This document shows positions 63,775 through 64,000 of a DNA stretch of 64,000 nucleotides, one piece after another. Positions within the stretch are counted from its first letter, which is position 1, and every line of letters starts with the position of its first letter. The notes under the pieces are model-generated. The model did not search any database. It was not told the origin of the DNA and was given only the letters and a program-made list of their open reading frames with translations. The position numbers and the translations under genes are program-made. The stretch is from Saitoella complicata NRRL Y-17804. Taxonomy: Eukaryota > Ascomycota > Saitoellomycetes > Saitoellales > Saitoellaceae. Location of the stretch: positions 124,001 through 188,000 of the forward strand of contig NW_017567014.1 in assembly GCF_001661265.1 (NCBI RefSeq), in the 5' to 3' direction.

Positions 63775-64000
63775 GGCGAGCGAGGTGTTTGAGATTTAGA
63801 CGAACGCTGCGGAGGTGACAGGTCGGGTGAGACTGATAATCCTTTAAAGAGGGGCAAAGAGGCGGACGGCCTGTGCCGGTGGTGTTGGCATTCCATTTTA
63901 CGTGTCTTGGAGTTTTCTCAATCTATTCGACTTCGATGGTGTTCAGCTACACGCTCCTCGATAAATTAAGGTTCGTGCTACGACGCAATCTATGCCGTGC
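63775..64000. promoter_or_regulatory. DENN gene promoter region
   Basis: This 226-bp interval upstream of the DENN start runs to the window edge. No further gene is visible. Confidence 0.5.

Noticed and set aside
1-64000. Transposons, virus-derived elements, CRISPR arrays, rRNA and tRNA genes
   Set aside because: I looked on both strands for reverse transcriptase, integrase or transposase motifs, long terminal or inverted repeats, regular spaced repeats and tRNA B boxes, and found none that hold up.

Overview
This 64 kb window is a gene-dense stretch of a fungal nuclear genome, most likely a member of Dikarya and probably an ascomycete. The evidence is GT-AG introns of about 45-75 nt with CTAAC or CTGAC branch points, two Gal4-type zinc-cluster regulators, a DUF1996 secreted protein, GPI and CaaX surface or membrane proteins, lanosterol synthase and a Whi5/Nrm1 protein. 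I cannot place it below that level from sequence alone. I count 34 protein-coding genes. I recognised no tRNA or rRNA gene, no transposon, no virus-derived element and no CRISPR array. Exon coordinates come from reading splice sites and checking that each assembled frame stays open and divisible by three.

Layout. 1-10.3 kb: glycogenin, EF-1alpha, an unclassified protein kinase, an SLC35F6-like transporter and an arrestin-fold protein with a 14-nt microexon. 10.9-19.1 kb: a DUF1996 secreted protein, the DEAD-box helicase Dbp8, a cell-wall-integrity MAPKK, a glutaredoxin, translin and a large disordered CaaX protein. 19.2-28.9 kb: a Ubl-BAG cochaperone, a FIT/Scs3 lipid protein, a peroxisomal-type KAPA synthase, AP-1 gamma-adaptin, a Whi5/Nrm1 G1/S repressor, an EEIG1-type NT-C2 protein and Mediator subunit 31. 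29.7-42.8 kb: ADP/ATP carrier, Grr1, a DUF1295 membrane reductase, ribosomal protein eS7, an ING/PHD protein, a tiny GPI protein, Rab5, ARPC5 and the m-AAA protease Afg3. 43.3-63.8 kb: Vam7-like SNARE, a BAR-PH-VASt sterol-transfer protein, two zinc-cluster regulators on either side of Ku80, lanosterol synthase and a DENN protein.

Genes often sit head to head over very short shared promoters: 134 bp between glutaredoxin and translin, 134 bp between the NT-C2 gene and MED31, and 154 bp between RAB5 and ARPC5. Most are unrelated housekeeping genes. Themes that recur are sterol and lipid handling (ERG7, LAM, FIT, DUF1295), endosome-vacuole traffic (RAB5, VAM7, AP-1, DENN, arrestin) and cell-wall signalling.

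I found no novel gene system. The most interesting signals are regulatory. An exact 13-mer, AGCATACACCCCC, occurs four times, always upstream of a start codon and on the coding strand. A 9-mer, CAATTGCAA, occurs in five promoters. Telobox-like AGGGTT elements precede the translation and ADP/ATP carrier genes. MluI cell-cycle boxes cluster in front of the Whi5/Nrm1 gene.
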